DNA of 64,000 nucleotides from Rhodococcus oryzae (GTDB taxonomy: Bacteria; Actinomycetota; Actinomycetes; Mycobacteriales; Mycobacteriaceae): positions 62,001 to 126,000 of the forward strand of contig NZ_SUMD01000009.1 in the NCBI RefSeq assembly GCF_005049235.1, in the 5' to 3' direction. This document shows positions 31,805 to 42,496 of the stretch, in pieces. Positions within the stretch are counted from its first letter, which is position 1. The number at the start of each line of letters is the position of its first letter. The position numbers were made by a program, and so were the translations under genes. The notes below the pieces were generated by a model that saw only the letters and a program-made list of their open reading frames with translations, did not search any database and was not told the DNA's origin.

Positions 31805-34006
31805 TCAGCGCGGGGCGAGTGCGCGGTCCGCGAGTGCGGTGACGACCGGCGTGAGCGCCAGTGCGTGCTCAAGCGTCAGGTGGTTGTCATCGCGGAACAC
31901 CAGGTCTTTTCCGACGATGACGGGGCAGCGGTCTGCGGTGCAGAACAATTCCGTGAGATCGGCGTACTGTCCGCCGCCCGCCGCAGTCGCCGCGGCCTCC
32001 GCCGCGACGCCCGCGGCATTCACCGCGACCGGGCGGAGCGGCGAGCATGCGGTCACGTCGTCGAGGTGGGCGGACAAGCATGTCGGCACGGTCGAATGCG
32101 GATCGGGGACCGGACCGAGGACGAGGACGGCCGCCCCTGTGGCCCGTAGCTGTGCCACCATACGGGTCAGGCTGTCGAGCCAGGCGGGGCCGTAGACGTC
32201 GAACCCGAAATCGCCGCCGTAGCGCCGAGACATGCTCAGCACGATCAACCGCGGCCGCTCGGCCTGTAGCCGCGCGACGACCTCGCCTCGCCACTGCTCA
32301 CACTCGCTGTACTCCCGACCGAGGTAGGGGCTGGTGAGCGGCAGGTCCAGCAGCGGACAGGTGACCTTGCCCAGAGTTTTGAGTTGCCAATGCCGTTGCT
32401 CGGCAGCGGATTCGAATGCGGGATCCCACATCGCGGCGTGCGAGTCGCCGACCAGAGCCACAGTCGTCGTCGAGAGCGGGTCGCCCGCGGCGCACTCGAT
32501 CGCACCGACCTCGAGCCAGGACCGCACGCAGCCGTTGACGAATACCTCGGGCTTGTCGGCCGGTGCGTCGGCCAGCGTCGGGGACAGATTCGACGGCACG
32601 GCGAGCGTCGCGGCCGACTCCGTGACCGCGGCGTGCACCTGCGCGGTCAGCTGCTGCACCGCGGCCTCGTGTGGGTCGACGGCCGGGGCCGCCGCCGCCG
32701 CGGGCGCGGGCGTGGTGGTGACCGTCAGATCCGCAGCCGCCGCGCCGTGGCCGACCGGGACGGGACGTGCGGCCAGGAGCATCAGCCCCGCGCACACGGC
32801 GACGGCCGTGATGGCGCCACCGAGGGCGAGACTCCGCGATGCCGAATCCCGTAGCGGCGCGGCGAACCGGACCGGATTCTCGACGAGGTGCAAGGTCAGC
32901 ATGGCCAATCCGGCGGATAACGCGACCGCGCCGAGCCGTCCGAGCAGGCCGAGGGGATGACCGAGGAGGGCAGGCATCAGCAGGAGTGCCGGCCAGTGCC
33001 AGAGATACCAGGAGTACGACACCCGGCCGACGGCCCGGATCGGCGAAAGTGAGAGTCCGCGACCGACCCCCAGTCGCGGTGCGGCGCAGCCGGCGCCGAT
33101 CACCAGGACGGTGCCCAGCACCGGAAGCAGCGCGGCGGTACCGGGATACGGAGTCGTCTCGTCCAGTCGTGTGCACGCGAGGACGAGCAGGACCAGCCCC
33201 GCCCACCCCGCGACGGCGGCCGCGGCCGCGGGCAGCCGACTCCACCCGCGGAGTGAGAGCGCCACCAGTCCGCCCGCTGCCAGTTCCCAGGCCCGCGACG
33301 GCAGCGAGAAGAATGCCCACGACGGCAGCGTGTCGGTCCAGGCCGACGAGACCGCGAACGATGCCGCCGCAACCAGTGTGAGTACGAGCAGGTATGGCGT
33401 CGCAGATGTCGGGGCGTTCGCGTCGTCGCGACGCGTGACGCGCCGAACCATCCAGGCGGCCCCGATGATGAGGGCGGGCCACAGCAGGTAGAACTGCTCC
33501 TCCACCCCGAGCGACCAGAAGTGCTGGAACGGCGACGGCGGCGCGTCGGCGGCCAGGTAGTCGGTGCCGTGCAGCGCGAACCGGTAGTTGCCGACGTAGA
33601 GCGCGCTCGCTATCTCGTCGCCGAGGACGTCCCGTGCCTGCAGCGGAGGCAGCAGCACCGCCGAGCAGATCGCGGTGACGACCAGAACCAGCCCCCCGAC
33701 AGGCAGCAGCCGGCGAGCCCGCGCGCCGTAGAACCGGGCGAGGCCGACCGTGCCGGTGGTCGACACATCGCGCCACAGCATCCCCGTGATCAGGAAACCG
33801 GAAACGACGAAGAAGATGTCCACGCCGACGAACCCGCCGCCCACGCCGGGAACGCCGGCGTGGAAGAGGACGACCATGACCACGGCGACGGCCCGCAGAC
33901 CCTCGATGTCCGGGCGGAAACTCGTCTCGGATCGCGTTGCAGTGGGATCGGTGAGGCGGTCACCGTCGGATCGGTGTTCTTGCTCTGCAGTGACAACGGT
34001 GTTCAC
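31805..34006 (-). CDS. Acyltransferase 3 with C-terminal SGNH domain (OafA-like)
   Basis: The 733-residue protein starts with an acyltransferase-3 membrane domain of about ten helices. The first motif is FRPDIEGLRAVAVVMVVLFH (about residues 30-49), followed by GVDIFFVVSGFLIT and HFWSLGVEEQFYLLWP. After a low-complexity Ala/Pro linker near 425-450 comes an extracytoplasmic SGNH hydrolase-like domain with block I VALVGDSHAAMWDP (about 520) and the final DxxH in FRDDNHLTLEHA. Such proteins O-acetylate cell-envelope sugars, peptidoglycan or exported metabolites; the acceptor is unknown. The GTG at 34006 begins the chain. Confidence 0.9.
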   Translation of the reverse strand: MNTVVTAEQEHRSDGDRLTDPTATRSETSFRPDIEGLRAVAVVMVVLFHAGVPGVGGGFVGVDIFFVVSGFLITGMLWRDVSTTGTVGLARFYGARARRLLPVGGLVLVVTAICSAVLLPPLQARDVLGDEIASALYVGNYRFALHGTDYLAADAPPSPFQHFWSLGVEEQFYLLWPALIIGAAWMVRRVTRRDDANAPTSATPYLLVLTLVAAASFAVSSAWTDTLPSWAFFSLPSRAWELAAGGLVALSLRGWSRLPAAAAAVAGWAGLVLLVLACTRLDETTPYPGTAALLPVLGTVLVIGAGCAAPRLGVGRGLSLSPIRAVGRVSYSWYLWHWPALLLMPALLGHPLGLLGRLGAVALSAGLAMLTLHLVENPVRFAAPLRDSASRSLALGGAITAVAVCAGLMLLAARPVPVGHGAAAADLTVTTTPAPAAAAAPAVDPHEAAVQQLTAQVHAAVTESAATLAVPSNLSPTLADAPADKPEVFVNGCVRSWLEVGAIECAAGDPLSTTTVALVGDSHAAMWDPAFESAAEQRHWQLKTLGKVTCPLLDLPLTSPYLGREYSECEQWRGEVVARLQAERPRLIVLSMSRRYGGDFGFDVYGPAWLDSLTRMVAQLRATGAAVLVLGPVPDPHSTVPTCLSAHLDDVTACSPLRPVAVNAAGVAAEAAATAAGGGQYADLTELFCTADRCPVIVGKDLVFRDDNHLTLEHALALTPVVTALADRALAPR

Positions 34007-35826
<1,820 letters not shown>

Positions 35827-35856
35827 GCGCGCGTGACCCGGGTATCTGCGCTCGGA

Positions 35857-36789
35857 TCACACCATCGGGCCGTGCCACAGGCGTACCACGCCTGAGGGCC
35901 AGTCATAACTCGCGCACGATCCGTTGGCACCACCGACCAGGGTGGCATCCGGACCGAGGCCGGCCGGAGGATCGAGCCGTGTCCATGAATCGAGATCTGC
36001 TGCACCGGAGGCGAATACCTGGTCTTCGTCGTCGCCGACGCACACGACGAATCGATCCTCGGCGCCAACCGCCCAGTGGAATGGCATGCCCTCGTCGATG
36101 TCGGAATCGATGTCTTCAGAACGTATCGACTTGTACGAATCCGAGTCCACAGTCGGCCGCACGCGCATGATGTCCGACTCGTGTGTCAGCGTCACCACCG
36201 AATCGACTCGGCCGACATCGACGACGACCTCTTCGTCGTACACGAGCGGGTCGAGCCGATCGCCGAGCCGAATCGGGTCGATCCAATAGACCGCACAGCC
36301 ATCCTGCCCCGCACCGATCGAAAGCCCGAGATGCCCGCTGCGGGTGCGGGAAACGTGTGATCCTCCCGCCGTCAGGTCGGTGAGCTCGACGGATGCGACC
36401 ATCTTCCCGTCGCGGACAAGGCACCAACGGTCACTGTCGTGACCAGGCTCGGTGAACGCGAATGTCTCGCTGGCCGAATCCCAGTACGCGGAACCGGTTC
36501 CCCACTCCGGCCAACCGTCGTGGACATGCTCCCACACGACCGATCCGTCCGGCCTGCGCAGCTGCGTTCGGTCTCGAAGGCTGACCGCCGCGTAGTCGAG
36601 TGCGGCGGATACCGTCGAAGCGCCGCATCCTTCGAATTCGGCTGCGAACAGCGACCGGCCGAAGGTCGCGTCGAATACTTCCAGCCGTTCGGGCGACGAG
36701 ACGAGCCAGCCGGCCGGATGTGAGGTGACCGTGCTGCGCTCCGGCATCGTCAACTCGGCGCCCACAGGTGCCAGGAATGCCTTCGACAT
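35857..36789 (-). CDS. Hypothetical protein, possibly beta-propeller-like
   Basis: The 310-residue soluble protein is beta-rich with regularly spaced Trp/Asp/Gly strands such as DGSVVWEHVHDGWPEWG, DSDRWCLVRDGKMVASVEL and EDRFVVCVGDDEDQVFAS. This could be a small propeller. There is no signal peptide, membrane helix or catalytic motif. It is convergent with the rifampicin monooxygenase and upstream of the MmpL gene on the same strand (60 bp away). Function unknown. Confidence 0.6.
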   Translation of the reverse strand: MSKAFLAPVGAELTMPERSTVTSHPAGWLVSSPERLEVFDATFGRSLFAAEFEGCGASTVSAALDYAAVSLRDRTQLRRPDGSVVWEHVHDGWPEWGTGSAYWDSASETFAFTEPGHDSDRWCLVRDGKMVASVELTDLTAGGSHVSRTRSGHLGLSIGAGQDGCAVYWIDPIRLGDRLDPLVYDEEVVVDVGRVDSVVTLTHESDIMRVRPTVDSDSYKSIRSEDIDSDIDEGMPFHWAVGAEDRFVVCVGDDEDQVFASGAADLDSWTRLDPPAGLGPDATLVGGANGSCASYDWPSGVVRLWHGPMV

Positions 36790-36849
36790 GGCGTCGAGCC
36801 TACAAAGGCAGTAGCTGAATCTCTGCCCCAGCCGGCCAGGCGGCCCTTG

Positions 36850-39225
36850 CTAGCTCCGGGGGGCCCGGAGGCGGTTCTGCCGCGCAATCAGTTCGGCAAC
36901 ACTGATCGTCGGTGCGTCGTCCGAACGCCGATTCCGGGCGGCCCCAAAAGCGGGCGAGACGGACGGACGTGACTCGCCGGCAACGGGCTTCAGCGAGGTC
37001 GCGGTTTCTGGGCTTTCTTCCTGTGCGGGCATCGGGCCATACGATGCGGCGAGATCCGGGATGTCGGATGGCATCCGCTCGTCCGCGAGGATCGGCTCGC
37101 CCATGCCCAGCTTCTCCTGGATCCGCTTCATCCAGGCGGGTGCCCACCAACAGTCCTCGCCGAGCAGCTTCATCGTCGCCGGCACCAGGAACATCCGGAT
37201 CAGGGTCGCGTCGATGATCAGCGCCGCGATCATGCCGTAGGCGATGTACTTCATCATCACCAGCTCGGAGAACGCGAACACGCCGGTGACGACGATGAGG
37301 ATCAGTGCCGCCGCGGTGATGATGCGGCCGGTGTGCGCGGTGCCGATCCGAACCGACTCGGTGGTGCTCGCGCCCTGTGCCCGCGCCTCCACCATCCGGG
37401 ACAGCAGGAACACCTCGTAGTCGGTGGACAGGCCGTAGACGATCGCCATGATCAGCACCAGGACCGGCGACATGATCGGGCCGGGGGAGAAGTTCATGAA
37501 ACCGGCACCGCTGCCGTCGATGAAGATCCAGGTCAGGATGCCGAGGGTGGCGCCGAGGCCCAGCGCGGTCATCAGCACCGCCTTGATCGGCAGTACCAGC
37601 GACCCGAACGCCAGGAACATCAGCAGGGTGGTCAGCAGTACCACCATGGTGATCATCAGCGGCAGGTTGTCCAGCAGCGCGGCGATCGAGTCCTGCTCGA
37701 TCGCGGGGGTGCCGCCGACCAGCATCGTGACGTCGTCGGGCACGTCCATCGCGCGGAGGTAGTCGATCGTCGCCTCGGAGTCGTTGCGGTCGACCAGGCC
37801 TGCCTTGAAGACCGTCACCCCGTCCTTGGTGGCGTTGTTCACCGAGAACTTCTCGACAAGACCGGGCGCCCCGTTGGCCTCCTTGACGATCTGGGTGATC
37901 TGCTGCGTGCCCTGGGCGCCGTCGAACACCAGCTTGATCGGCTCGGTGCGATAGCTGGGGAACAGCTCGTCGAACTGTTCCTGCGCGAGGCGGGTCGGGT
38001 TGTCCGGAGGCAGGTAGGTCTCGTTGATCCCGCCCAGCTTGATCCCCGAGATCGGGATGGTGAGCAGCAGCAGTCCGATCACGATGGGGATCGCGACCTT
38101 CAGTGGGCGCTTCATCACCCACTGGGTCAGCCGACCCCAGACGCCGTTCTCGATCTCCTCGGTGGTCTTGGTCTTGCGAATCGACTTGAGTCCGAGCGCA
38201 TCGACACGAGGGCCCAGGGTTCCCAGGATGGCCGGCAGCAGCGTGATCGAGATCAGTGCGGCCAGGACGACCGCCGCGATCGCGCCGTATGCCATGGATT
38301 TGAGGAAGCCCTGCGGGAAGATCAGCAGGCCGCCGAGGCTGGCGACGATCATCGTCGCGGAGAACACGATCGTCCGGCCGGCGGTCATCACGGTCCTGCG
38401 CACGGCGTCGCCGGTGTCGTAGCCCTCCGCGATCTCCTCGCGGAAGCGGCTCACCATGAACAGGCCGTAGTCGATCGCCAGGCCCAGGCCGATCAGCGAG
38501 ACCACCGACAGGACGAATCCGTTCACCTCGGTGAGCTGGGCCAGTGCCTTGACGATGCCATTGGCGGCGATGATGGTCAGGCCGCCGACGATCAGCGGTA
38601 GCGCCGCGGCGACGACGCCGCCGAAGATGAAGAACAGCAGCACGCCGACCGCAGGGATCGCGAGGATCTCCATCCGGTGCAGGTCGTCGGCCATCGTGTC
38701 GCTGATCGTGCCGGTCACCGGCTGCAGTCCGGTGAGCTGGACGTCGACCCCGTCGATGTAGAACTGGTCGCGGACCTTCTTGAAGTTCGCGGCGACCTCG
38801 GTGTCGTTGTCGCCCTTGATCGCAACGCTGGCGATGGCGTGTTCCTTGGCTGGATCGGCCATCATGGCGGCAGCGATCTTGGTCTGCCAGTAGCTGGCGT
38901 TGATCTTGAGGATCTCGTCCGGGTTGTCTGCCGCCAGGTCGTCGAGGCTCTCGGTGATCCTGGCGGCGAACGCGGGGTCGTCGACGGTCTTGCCCTCGGG
39001 TGCGGTGTAGAGGAGCACCACGTCCGCGCGGGTATCGCGACCGAAGGTGCCGTCGGCCAACTCCGCGGCGGCCACGGACTCTGATCCCGGGTCGACCAAT
39101 CCGCTCTGGCTCAGCTGCTTCTCGACCCCGAGGCCATATGCCCCGAGGGCGAGCATCAGCCCGACCATCAACCCGATCACGGTGAACCGCAGGCGATAGG
39201 CGATCCGTCCCCATGTAGCGAACAC
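36850..39225 (-). CDS. MMPL/RND family transporter
   Basis: The 791-residue protein has two copies of a module made of one helix, a large exported loop and five helices. Helix 1 is at about 10-30, and the first five-helix block at about 180-350 contains GLGLAIDYGLFMVSRFREE. The second block at about 510-690 contains AIVYGLSTDYEVFLLSRMVE. The paired D-Y residues in helices 4 and 10 are the proton-relay signature of MmpL proteins, which export trehalose mycolates and other envelope lipids. A disordered C-terminal tail follows. GTG at 39225 after GGGGGAG is preferred to ATG at 39306, which adds 27 unlikely residues. Confidence 0.9.
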   Translation of the reverse strand: MFATWGRIAYRLRFTVIGLMVGLMLALGAYGLGVEKQLSQSGLVDPGSESVAAAELADGTFGRDTRADVVLLYTAPEGKTVDDPAFAARITESLDDLAADNPDEILKINASYWQTKIAAAMMADPAKEHAIASVAIKGDNDTEVAANFKKVRDQFYIDGVDVQLTGLQPVTGTISDTMADDLHRMEILAIPAVGVLLFFIFGGVVAAALPLIVGGLTIIAANGIVKALAQLTEVNGFVLSVVSLIGLGLAIDYGLFMVSRFREEIAEGYDTGDAVRRTVMTAGRTIVFSATMIVASLGGLLIFPQGFLKSMAYGAIAAVVLAALISITLLPAILGTLGPRVDALGLKSIRKTKTTEEIENGVWGRLTQWVMKRPLKVAIPIVIGLLLLTIPISGIKLGGINETYLPPDNPTRLAQEQFDELFPSYRTEPIKLVFDGAQGTQQITQIVKEANGAPGLVEKFSVNNATKDGVTVFKAGLVDRNDSEATIDYLRAMDVPDDVTMLVGGTPAIEQDSIAALLDNLPLMITMVVLLTTLLMFLAFGSLVLPIKAVLMTALGLGATLGILTWIFIDGSGAGFMNFSPGPIMSPVLVLIMAIVYGLSTDYEVFLLSRMVEARAQGASTTESVRIGTAHTGRIITAAALILIVVTGVFAFSELVMMKYIAYGMIAALIIDATLIRMFLVPATMKLLGEDCWWAPAWMKRIQEKLGMGEPILADERMPSDIPDLAASYGPMPAQEESPETATSLKPVAGESRPSVSPAFGAARNRRSDDAPTISVAELIARQNRLRAPRS

Positions 39226-39621
39226 CTGCTGCGCTCCCCCCCTGGTGGTGCACGGACCGGGCTCTCCGAGCATCGAGCCCGATAAGCCCCGCGCATGTCG
39301 AGGCAACTGCCCCCACCGGTCCTCGACCTGCTCGGTACCGCGAGCTCACGGTACGCAAGATCTCTGGTTGTGGAGGGCATACAAGTGCCGATCCGGTGAG
39401 GTCAGCCGCCCGAACTACCGGCGGAAGCTACACGGCGGAGGGTGAATTCCCTGGTGGTCGGGTGTCCAGGAGCGATCTCAGGTGGTCCTCTAAGAAGCTT
39501 CTGAGAATCCCAACGACCGCCGCGTCTCGTCGTCTGAGGAGCATGACGTGCGGGCTGTCGGTGGTCGATCGTAGGGTCGGCGCGACGGGCCGAGCGGCCC
39601 GCGAAACAGGAGGAGCGAGGC
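39226..39621. other. Intergenic region without a supported gene
   Basis: About 395 bases between the MmpL start and the DUF4259 gene contain only short frames without RBS. The two genes diverge, so promoters for both must lie here. I see no convincing repeat. Confidence 0.3.
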
Positions 39622-40026
39622 GTGGGGACGTGGGGTTCGGGACCGTTCGAGAACGACGGAGCGGGGGATCTGCTCGCGGCGCTTCGGGCAGGTGACTTCG
39701 AGATCGAAGACTTCAGTGGGCATGTCGACGAGGGGTACCTGGAGGTGGACGACGCGCAGGCGGCCATCGCGCTTGCCGAGATCGTCGCGGTGGCCCACGG
39801 ACTTCGGCCTGCGCCCCCTCAGCTCGAGGGCATCGACGCCGCCGCGTACACCGGGTCCCTGAGCCAGGAGCAGCGCGGATGGATTCTCGCCACGCTCGAA
39901 CGGACGATCGCCGACAGCGACACCTCGGAGCTGCATGAGTTGTGGGCTGAGAACGGTCCGGAGGATCTCGAGGCGTGGCGGGCGCCGATCCTGAGCAGGC
40001 TGCAGAGCCTCAGAGCGCTGAGCTGA
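39622..40026 (+). CDS. DUF4259 family protein
   Basis: The 134-residue protein starts MGTWGSGPFENDGAGDLL, the characteristic N-terminus of DUF4259 proteins (MGxWGxxxFEND). LGEIVAVAHG-like helices follow. DUF4259 proteins occur in toxin-immunity and defence neighbourhoods, but no activity is known to me. The GTG start follows AGGAGGAGCGAGGC. A second DUF4259 protein with a similar start lies at 55080. Confidence 0.8.
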   Translation: MGTWGSGPFENDGAGDLLAALRAGDFEIEDFSGHVDEGYLEVDDAQAAIALAEIVAVAHGLRPAPPQLEGIDAAAYTGSLSQEQRGWILATLERTIADSDTSELHELWAENGPEDLEAWRAPILSRLQSLRALS

Positions 40027-40048
40027 GTCGACCGGCCCGCTGCCGTGC

Positions 40049-40074
40049 CACGGGGTCCAGAACAGGACCCCGTG
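40049..40074. terminator. Bidirectional terminator hairpin
   Basis: Perfect 10-bp arms (40049-40058 and 40065-40074) and a six-base loop AGAACA lie between the convergent DUF4259 and conserved-hypothetical genes. Confidence 0.8.
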
Positions 40075-40105
40075 ACACGCCGCGGCTGGGTTGGTCTGCA
40101 TCCGA

Positions 40106-40504
40106 TCAGGCGGCGTCGAGGGCGCCGGTGATCTTGCGGGCCATCTCGGTCATGGTGGGGCTGGGCTCGCCCTGATGGATCTGGGCGGCTTCGATGGTGA
40201 CGTTGATGGTGCTGCGGAAGTTTTCTGCCTCTGCCGGAACCTGCTTCTCGAGCAGGCTCATGGCCGCCGTCAGCGCCGGGAGCACGTGGTCGGCGAGTTC
40301 GGCTACGGACTTGCCGTTCAGGTCCTTGATCGAGGACTTCTCGGCGAGCACGCGCCCGACGAGGCCGGTCGCGGAGGAAAGGGCGATGGTGCCGTTGGTG
40401 GCGATCTTGTGGGGCGAGCTGCCGGCGGCGGCCAGCAGCGAGACGGCGCCGTAGGCCGCGGTCCGCAGGGTGATCTTGTCCTGGTCGTTGAGGGTGATGG
40501 ACAT
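40106..40504 (-). CDS. Conserved hypothetical protein (132 residues)
   Basis: The soluble, mostly helical protein starts MSITLNDQDKITLRTAAYGA and continues with a Ser/Ala-rich helix SLLAAAGSSPHKIATNGTI and a long helix ending in ITGALDAA. I have seen this type in several actinobacteria, always unnamed. A strong GAAGGAG lies upstream of the ATG. The alpha/beta hydrolase gene ends 89 bases upstream on the same strand. Confidence 0.65.
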   Translation of the reverse strand: MSITLNDQDKITLRTAAYGAVSLLAAAGSSPHKIATNGTIALSSATGLVGRVLAEKSSIKDLNGKSVAELADHVLPALTAAMSLLEKQVPAEAENFRSTINVTIEAAQIHQGEPSPTMTEMARKITGALDAA

Positions 40505-40593
40505 GGTGGTGTTCTCCTTCGAATCTGTTGTGGTGAAACTGAATTGAAGAGTCAGATAGTTGAATATGTTGGGCTGGTCGGTGATTGGTTCGA

Positions 40594-41397
40594 CTAGCTC
40601 TGCTGAGCCAGGGTCGCCGCCGTCTCACGTACGGCCTCCGCGACGGCCCGGAAGTCCTTGCGGAGAATGTGGGAGTGGTTGCTCGCGACCTTCGCGCTGA
40701 CCTGGATGTTCGGGTTCCGGGCGAGCACCGGATCGAGTGAGGCCCGCACCGCTTCCATCTCCTCCTCGCCTCCGCCGAGGTTGGCGCCGGTGGCCAGCAC
40801 GTAGCGCACCGGGCAGGTCACGCGGTCGAGGACCGGACCGAGGGCGGCGTGGAGCTCGTTGGCCTCGATGTTGACCTCGGCATGCTGGTCGGCGGTCATC
40901 CGTGCGGCCATACCGAGCGGGCGCGCCACCGGCATCAGAAACCGCATCCGGCGGAACAGCTTCCGGATCCGTTCACGAGCCTCCTCGCCGGTGATGCCGT
41001 AGGGCATGGCGCCGTCCACCGACACCACCCCGGCGACGCGGTCCGGGTTCCGTTCGGCCCAGTGCGCCGCGAGCAGCGCACCATAGGACCAGCCCACGAG
41101 GATCGGCCGCTCCACCCCACGCGCCGCGAGGATCGCATCGACATCCCGCAGGCACGCCTCGAAGGAGTAGTCCGCCGACCGCTTCGATTTGCCCCGGGCC
41201 CGCTCGTCGAAGGTGATGTGCCGGTAGTCGGGGCCGAGTTCGGCGATCAACGGCCGCCAGGGCTTCTGATCGGCGTAGGAGCCGTTCAGGTAGACGATGG
41301 GACGGCCGGGCCCACCGGTGTCGGTCACGGCCAGCTCCGTGTCGTCGACGGGAACCATGCCGGTCCAGCTCGAAGTGGTCGAGTTCGAAACAGTCAT
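40594..41397 (-). CDS. Alpha/beta hydrolase
   Basis: The 267-residue protein has an intact hydrolase core: the oxyanion segment VYLNGSYADQKPW (about residues 29-41), FDERARGKSKRSADYSF, and the nucleophile elbow VGWSYGALLAAHWA with Ser near residue 104. A late His in NHSHILRKDF completes it. Substrate unknown; many such proteins are esterases. AAGGAGG lies nine bases before ATG 41397. It diverges from an HTH regulator across a 280-bp low-GC region that carries a perfect palindrome. Confidence 0.85.
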   Translation of the reverse strand: MTVSNSTTSSWTGMVPVDDTELAVTDTGGPGRPIVYLNGSYADQKPWRPLIAELGPDYRHITFDERARGKSKRSADYSFEACLRDVDAILAARGVERPILVGWSYGALLAAHWAERNPDRVAGVVSVDGAMPYGITGEEARERIRKLFRRMRFLMPVARPLGMAARMTADQHAEVNIEANELHAALGPVLDRVTCPVRYVLATGANLGGGEEEMEAVRASLDPVLARNPNIQVSAKVASNHSHILRKDFRAVAEAVRETAATLAQQS

Positions 41398-41676
41398 TCT
41401 TCTCATCCTCCTTGTGGCGCCACCGGCACCCCATCGATGTTCGGGAACTTCTGAACGATTGAGACAGTACGTTGCGTTTATAGATCCGTCAACACTCAAC
41501 GTTCGTCTATTTAACCAGTTAAAACGGATGAGTAGAGCGATCTTTGCAATGAATATGGCGGTGAACGCAAAGGGTGGTTCGGTTTGAGCTTTGCAATGGG
41601 ATAGAGCTGAATGCATACTGGGGCGGGTGCGGGCGCCGCGCTCAGCGCATGTCGACACGGGAGGGGACCGGCACCG
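41398..41676. promoter_or_regulatory. Low-GC divergent regulatory region with repeated CTTTGC motifs
   Basis: This stretch between the hydrolase and regulator genes is clearly AT-richer than its surroundings. It holds direct copies of CTTTGCAATG at 41542-41551 and 41589-41598, with an inverted GCAAAG at 41567-41572 between them. The palindrome at 41510-41523 is listed separately. These look like binding sites of the divergent regulator. Confidence 0.5.
41510..41523. promoter_or_regulatory. Perfect palindrome TTTAAC-CA-GTTAAA (KstR-like consensus)
   Basis: The 14 bases at 41510-41523 are perfectly symmetrical around CA and also satisfy TnnAACnnGTTnnA. It may be a KstR-family site, or simply the operator of the divergent HTH regulator. 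It lies 113 bases upstream of the hydrolase. Confidence 0.5.
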
Positions 41677-42396
41677 ATGCCCGGAGGCAGACTCACCAAT
41701 GAGGACCGTCAGCACATCGCGGCGGGGCTGGCCAAGGGACTCGGATACGCAGAAATCGGCCGCCGTCTGGAGCGGCCCGCCTCGACCATCATGCGGGAGG
41801 TCACCCGCAACGGTGGTCCCGACGATTACCGCGCGGACCGCGCGCACAAGGCCACACGCCAGCGCGCGCGCAGGCACAAGCAAGCTCAGCCCCCGGCGCC
41901 GCCGATCCCCGACGGCGGCCATGGGCGCGACCCCCAAGCGGTCCAGGAAGTCGCCGAATCCTTCACCGAACTCCTGATTCAGCAGGGGCTGCCCCGGATG
42001 GAGGCCAGGGTGCTGGCATGCCTGCAGATCACCGACTCCGGCGCTCTCACCGCCGCCGACCTGGTCCAGCGGCTTCGCGTCAGCCCCGCGTCCGTCTCAC
42101 ACGCCGTCGCATTCCTCGAACAGCAGGGAATGCTCAGGCGGGAACTGGTTCCCGGTGGGCGTCGCGAACGCTACGTCATCGACGATGAGATCGGGCTCCG
42201 GAACCTTCTCACCGCTGTGCAGATGAGCGTCGCCCTGGCGGCCGCATCCCAGCGCGCAGCCGAGATCCTCGGGCCCACAACCCCGGCGGGCGCCCGCTTC
42301 GAATCCTCCGCCGAACTGACTCTCCTCGTGAGCGAGGCCCTCCGGCAGGCCATGGAGCAGTGGCGGCAGCGCCTGGCTGCCCGCGGCGCCGAGTGA
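41677..42396 (+). CDS. HTH regulator: IS30-type HTH fused to a MarR/GbsR-like domain
   Basis: The 239-residue protein has two DNA-binding modules. Residues 5-40 (LTNEDRQHIAAGLAKGLGYA and EIGRRLERPASTIMREV) resemble the HTH_38 motif of IS30 transposases. Residues about 95-190 form a MarR/GbsR-like winged helix (TAADLVQRLRVSPASVSHAV). No catalytic transposase domain is present. The basic linker 50-75 may touch DNA. ATG at 41677 follows GGAGGGG; an in-frame start at 41611 is less likely. It probably controls the divergent alpha/beta hydrolase. Confidence 0.75.
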   Translation: MPGGRLTNEDRQHIAAGLAKGLGYAEIGRRLERPASTIMREVTRNGGPDDYRADRAHKATRQRARRHKQAQPPAPPIPDGGHGRDPQAVQEVAESFTELLIQQGLPRMEARVLACLQITDSGALTAADLVQRLRVSPASVSHAVAFLEQQGMLRRELVPGGRRERYVIDDEIGLRNLLTAVQMSVALAAASQRAAEILGPTTPAGARFESSAELTLLVSEALRQAMEQWRQRLAARGAE

Positions 42397-42448
42397 TAGC
42401 CGCGATCCTTCACTGGTGGTGACGCGCGCACGCCCCTACTCAAGCGAA

Positions 42449-42496
42449 AGCGGAACACCCGGGCATCGTTGGGCTCGATGCCCGGGCGTGTCCGCT
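42449..42496. terminator. Bidirectional terminator after erm
   Basis: A perfect 11-bp core stem (42458-42468 with 42476-42486, seven-base loop) is extended by eight more pairs with small bulges. It starts directly at the erm stop and also follows the convergent HTH gene. Confidence 0.8.

Noticed and set aside
36800-39358. An 852-codon minus-strand frame overlapping the MmpL gene
   Set aside because: Shadow frame of the transporter gene; repetitive Arg/Gly/Asp text without hydrophobic segments.
41692-41812. IS30 insertion sequence
   Set aside because: Only the DNA-binding-type motif is present; there is no DDE catalytic domain and no terminal inverted repeats around it.
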